Positions 6,338 to 7,247 of a stretch of 7,247 nucleotides of DNA are shown here, in pieces. The notes beneath the pieces were generated by a model. The model was given only the letters and a program-made list of their open reading frames with translations, had not been told where the DNA came from and made no database searches. Origin of the DNA: JBDTMT01 sp033764095 (GTDB lineage: Bacteria; Desulfobacterota; Binatia; HRBIN30; CADEER01); NCBI GenBank assembly GCA_033764095.1, contig JANRJF010000420.1, positions 1 to 7,247 on the forward strand. Reading direction: 5' to 3'. Numbering within the stretch: the first letter of the stretch is position 1; every line of letters begins with the position of its first letter. Position numbers and translations under genes: made by a program.

Positions 6338-6342
6338 CACGT

Positions 6343-7247
6343 GTGTCTGGTCGCGATCTCTTCGACGCTCTGATTCGAACCACCCGCCGGCAGCGGCCGC
6401 GGCCCGATGCGCAGCCGGTGGAGCGGCTGACGCGCCCCTCGCTGGAGCGCTTCGCCGTCTTTCGCCGCGCCCGCCGCCCGGTGGTGTTGCAGGGCCTGCT
6501 GAACGAGAGCGAACGGGCCGCCTATTGGACGCTGCCCAGCCTGCGCGAGCGCTTCGCCGACCGGGTGGTGTCGGTGATCCCCACCCACGAGGGCCGCATC
6601 AGCGTCGACGTGCGCACCGGCGTCGAGTTCGACACCGTCCGCTTCGGCGACTACGTCGACGCGTTGCAGCGCGGCGAGCGGCCGCCGGCGTACATCGCCG
6701 TCCCGGCCGAGACCTGGCTGCCCGAGCTCAGCGACCGCGTCGGCGCGCCGCTGTACTGTCGCGACGCCGCGTGGCGCAACGCGCGCTTCTGGCTCGGTGC
6801 CCAGACCGCCGTGCCACTGCACCGCGACGTCGCGGAGAACGTCTTCTTCCAGCTCATGGGCCACAAGCGCTTCCTGCTCTATCCACCGGCGGCGTCGGCC
6901 TGGCTGTACTCGAACCCGTTGCGCTCGGCGCTGCCCAACTTCAGCCGCTTCGATCCGGAGCACCCGGACTACGAGCGCTTCCCGCTCAGCCGCGCGGTGC
7001 AGCCGGTGGAGCTGGTGCTGGCGCCCGGCGACGCGCTGTACCTGCCCTCGCTGTGGTGGCACCAGGTGCGGGCGCTGGACGTCAGCGCGTCGCTCAACTT
7101 CTGGTTCGCCGACGGCTGGCTGGCGCACCTGGTGCGCGCCGCCGAGGTGGTCAAGCGCTCGCGCGGCCTGGAGATCTACGGGCTGGAGGCGCGCCGCGAG
7201 GTGCCGCGCTCGGCGCCGGGGCGGGCCGTCGCGCGACCGCCGGAGCC
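6343..7247 (+). CDS. Cupin-like / JmjC-type Fe(II)/2-oxoglutarate-dependent dioxygenase, C-terminus cut by right edge
   Basis: The frame is open from a GTG at 6343 (GGAGG five bases upstream) to the right edge, giving 301 residues; an ATG at 6295 would add 16. No signal peptide or membrane helix is seen, so it is probably cytoplasmic. The body matches the cupin-like/JmjC family (Cupin_8). ARFWLGAQTAVPLHRDVAENVFFQ (about 147-170) contains the iron-binding His-x-Asp (H160, D162). MGHKRFLLYPP (172-182) has K176, the likely 2-oxoglutarate-binding lysine. APGDALYLPSLWWHQV (227-242) carries the second iron-binding histidine, H240. SLNFWF (250-255) closes the barrel. All three metal ligands are present, so the enzyme should be active. 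Family members hydroxylate amino-acid side chains of proteins or small peptides, and some act on other substrates; the substrate here cannot be inferred. The N-terminal RPVVLQGLL at 45-53 is the usual start of the fold. It follows the membrane glycosyltransferase in the same direction, but after a 353-base repeat-filled gap, so it is probably transcribed separately. Confidence 0.85.
   Translation, partial: MSGRDLFDALIRTTRRQRPRPDAQPVERLTRPSLERFAVFRRARRPVVLQGLLNESERAAYWTLPSLRERFADRVVSVIPTHEGRISVDVRTGVEFDTVRFGDYVDALQRGERPPAYIAVPAETWLPELSDRVGAPLYCRDAAWRNARFWLGAQTAVPLHRDVAENVFFQLMGHKRFLLYPPAASAWLYSNPLRSALPNFSRFDPEHPDYERFPLSRAVQPVELVLAPGDALYLPSLWWHQVRALDVSASLNFWFADGWLAHLVRAAEVVKRSRGLEIYGLEARREVPRSAPGRAVARPPE

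Larger units (their letters stand above)
5990..6342. other. Intergenic region rich in palindromic repeats
   Basis: A 353-base gap between two same-direction genes. Frames that cross it give low-complexity Arg/Pro/Ala peptides and are not credible genes. It holds a strong hairpin at 6051-6074 and a larger palindromic element at 6121-6235, described separately. Bases 5990-6050 show nothing I recognise. Bases 6238-6342 include the leader of the dioxygenase gene; no clear promoter boxes are visible. Confidence 0.6.

Noticed and set aside
6295..6342. ATG at 6295 as start of the dioxygenase
   Set aside because: It is in frame but has no ribosome binding site, whereas GTG 6343 has GGAGG five bases upstream; orthologue comparison could reverse this.
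5908..7128. A 406-residue minus-strand frame opposite the dioxygenase
   Set aside because: It runs through the palindromic element and lies antisense to a clear Cupin_8/JmjC domain; its sequence is low-complexity.

Overview
The window is very GC-rich bacterial DNA of roughly 70% or more, with almost no A/T-ended codons. It has five protein genes, two of them cut by the window edges, plus intergenic palindromic repeats. Gene style and repeats of the 'CACCACAGAGGCACAGAG' and 'CCCCCATCCTGACC' types fit an uncultured deltaproteobacterium-like lineage such as Binatota/Desulfobacterota or a similar soil bacterium. That placement is inference from memory and no marker gene is present to prove it.

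Layout: (1) 1-565, minus strand: N-terminal part of a membrane glycosyltransferase-like protein (GT-C/ArnT-PMT type) leaving the left edge. (2) 637/649-2589, plus: a second large GT-C-like membrane protein, with a signal peptide and an extra Cys-containing extracytoplasmic domain ahead of the membrane region. It is divergent from gene 1. (3) 2606-2774: a 169-bp nearly perfect nested palindrome between two convergent genes. (4) 2811-4040, minus: a soluble two-part protein with a CCIEAF...HxPCxxxC cysteine/histidine motif resembling DUF483. (5) 4112-4271: a second, unrelated inverted-repeat element between divergent genes. (6) about 4355-5989, plus: a third GT-C-like membrane protein, paralogous to gene 2. 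(7) 5990-6342: a non-coding gap holding a G/C hairpin and a third palindromic element. (8) 6343-7247, plus: a cupin-like/JmjC Fe(II)/2-oxoglutarate-dependent dioxygenase-type protein leaving the right edge.

The three membrane proteins would act at the inner membrane, moving sugars from polyprenyl-phosphate donors onto lipids, polysaccharides or proteins on the outer face. This is a family-level inference; no substrate can be read from the sequence. The DUF483-like gene and the dioxygenase have no clear pathway link to them. Because genes alternate in direction, this is not one operon. I see no phage, CRISPR, tRNA, rRNA or transposase gene. The most distinctive content is the set of three different palindromic repeats, one in each of the three largest gaps. 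I do not see convincing evidence of a new multi-gene system.
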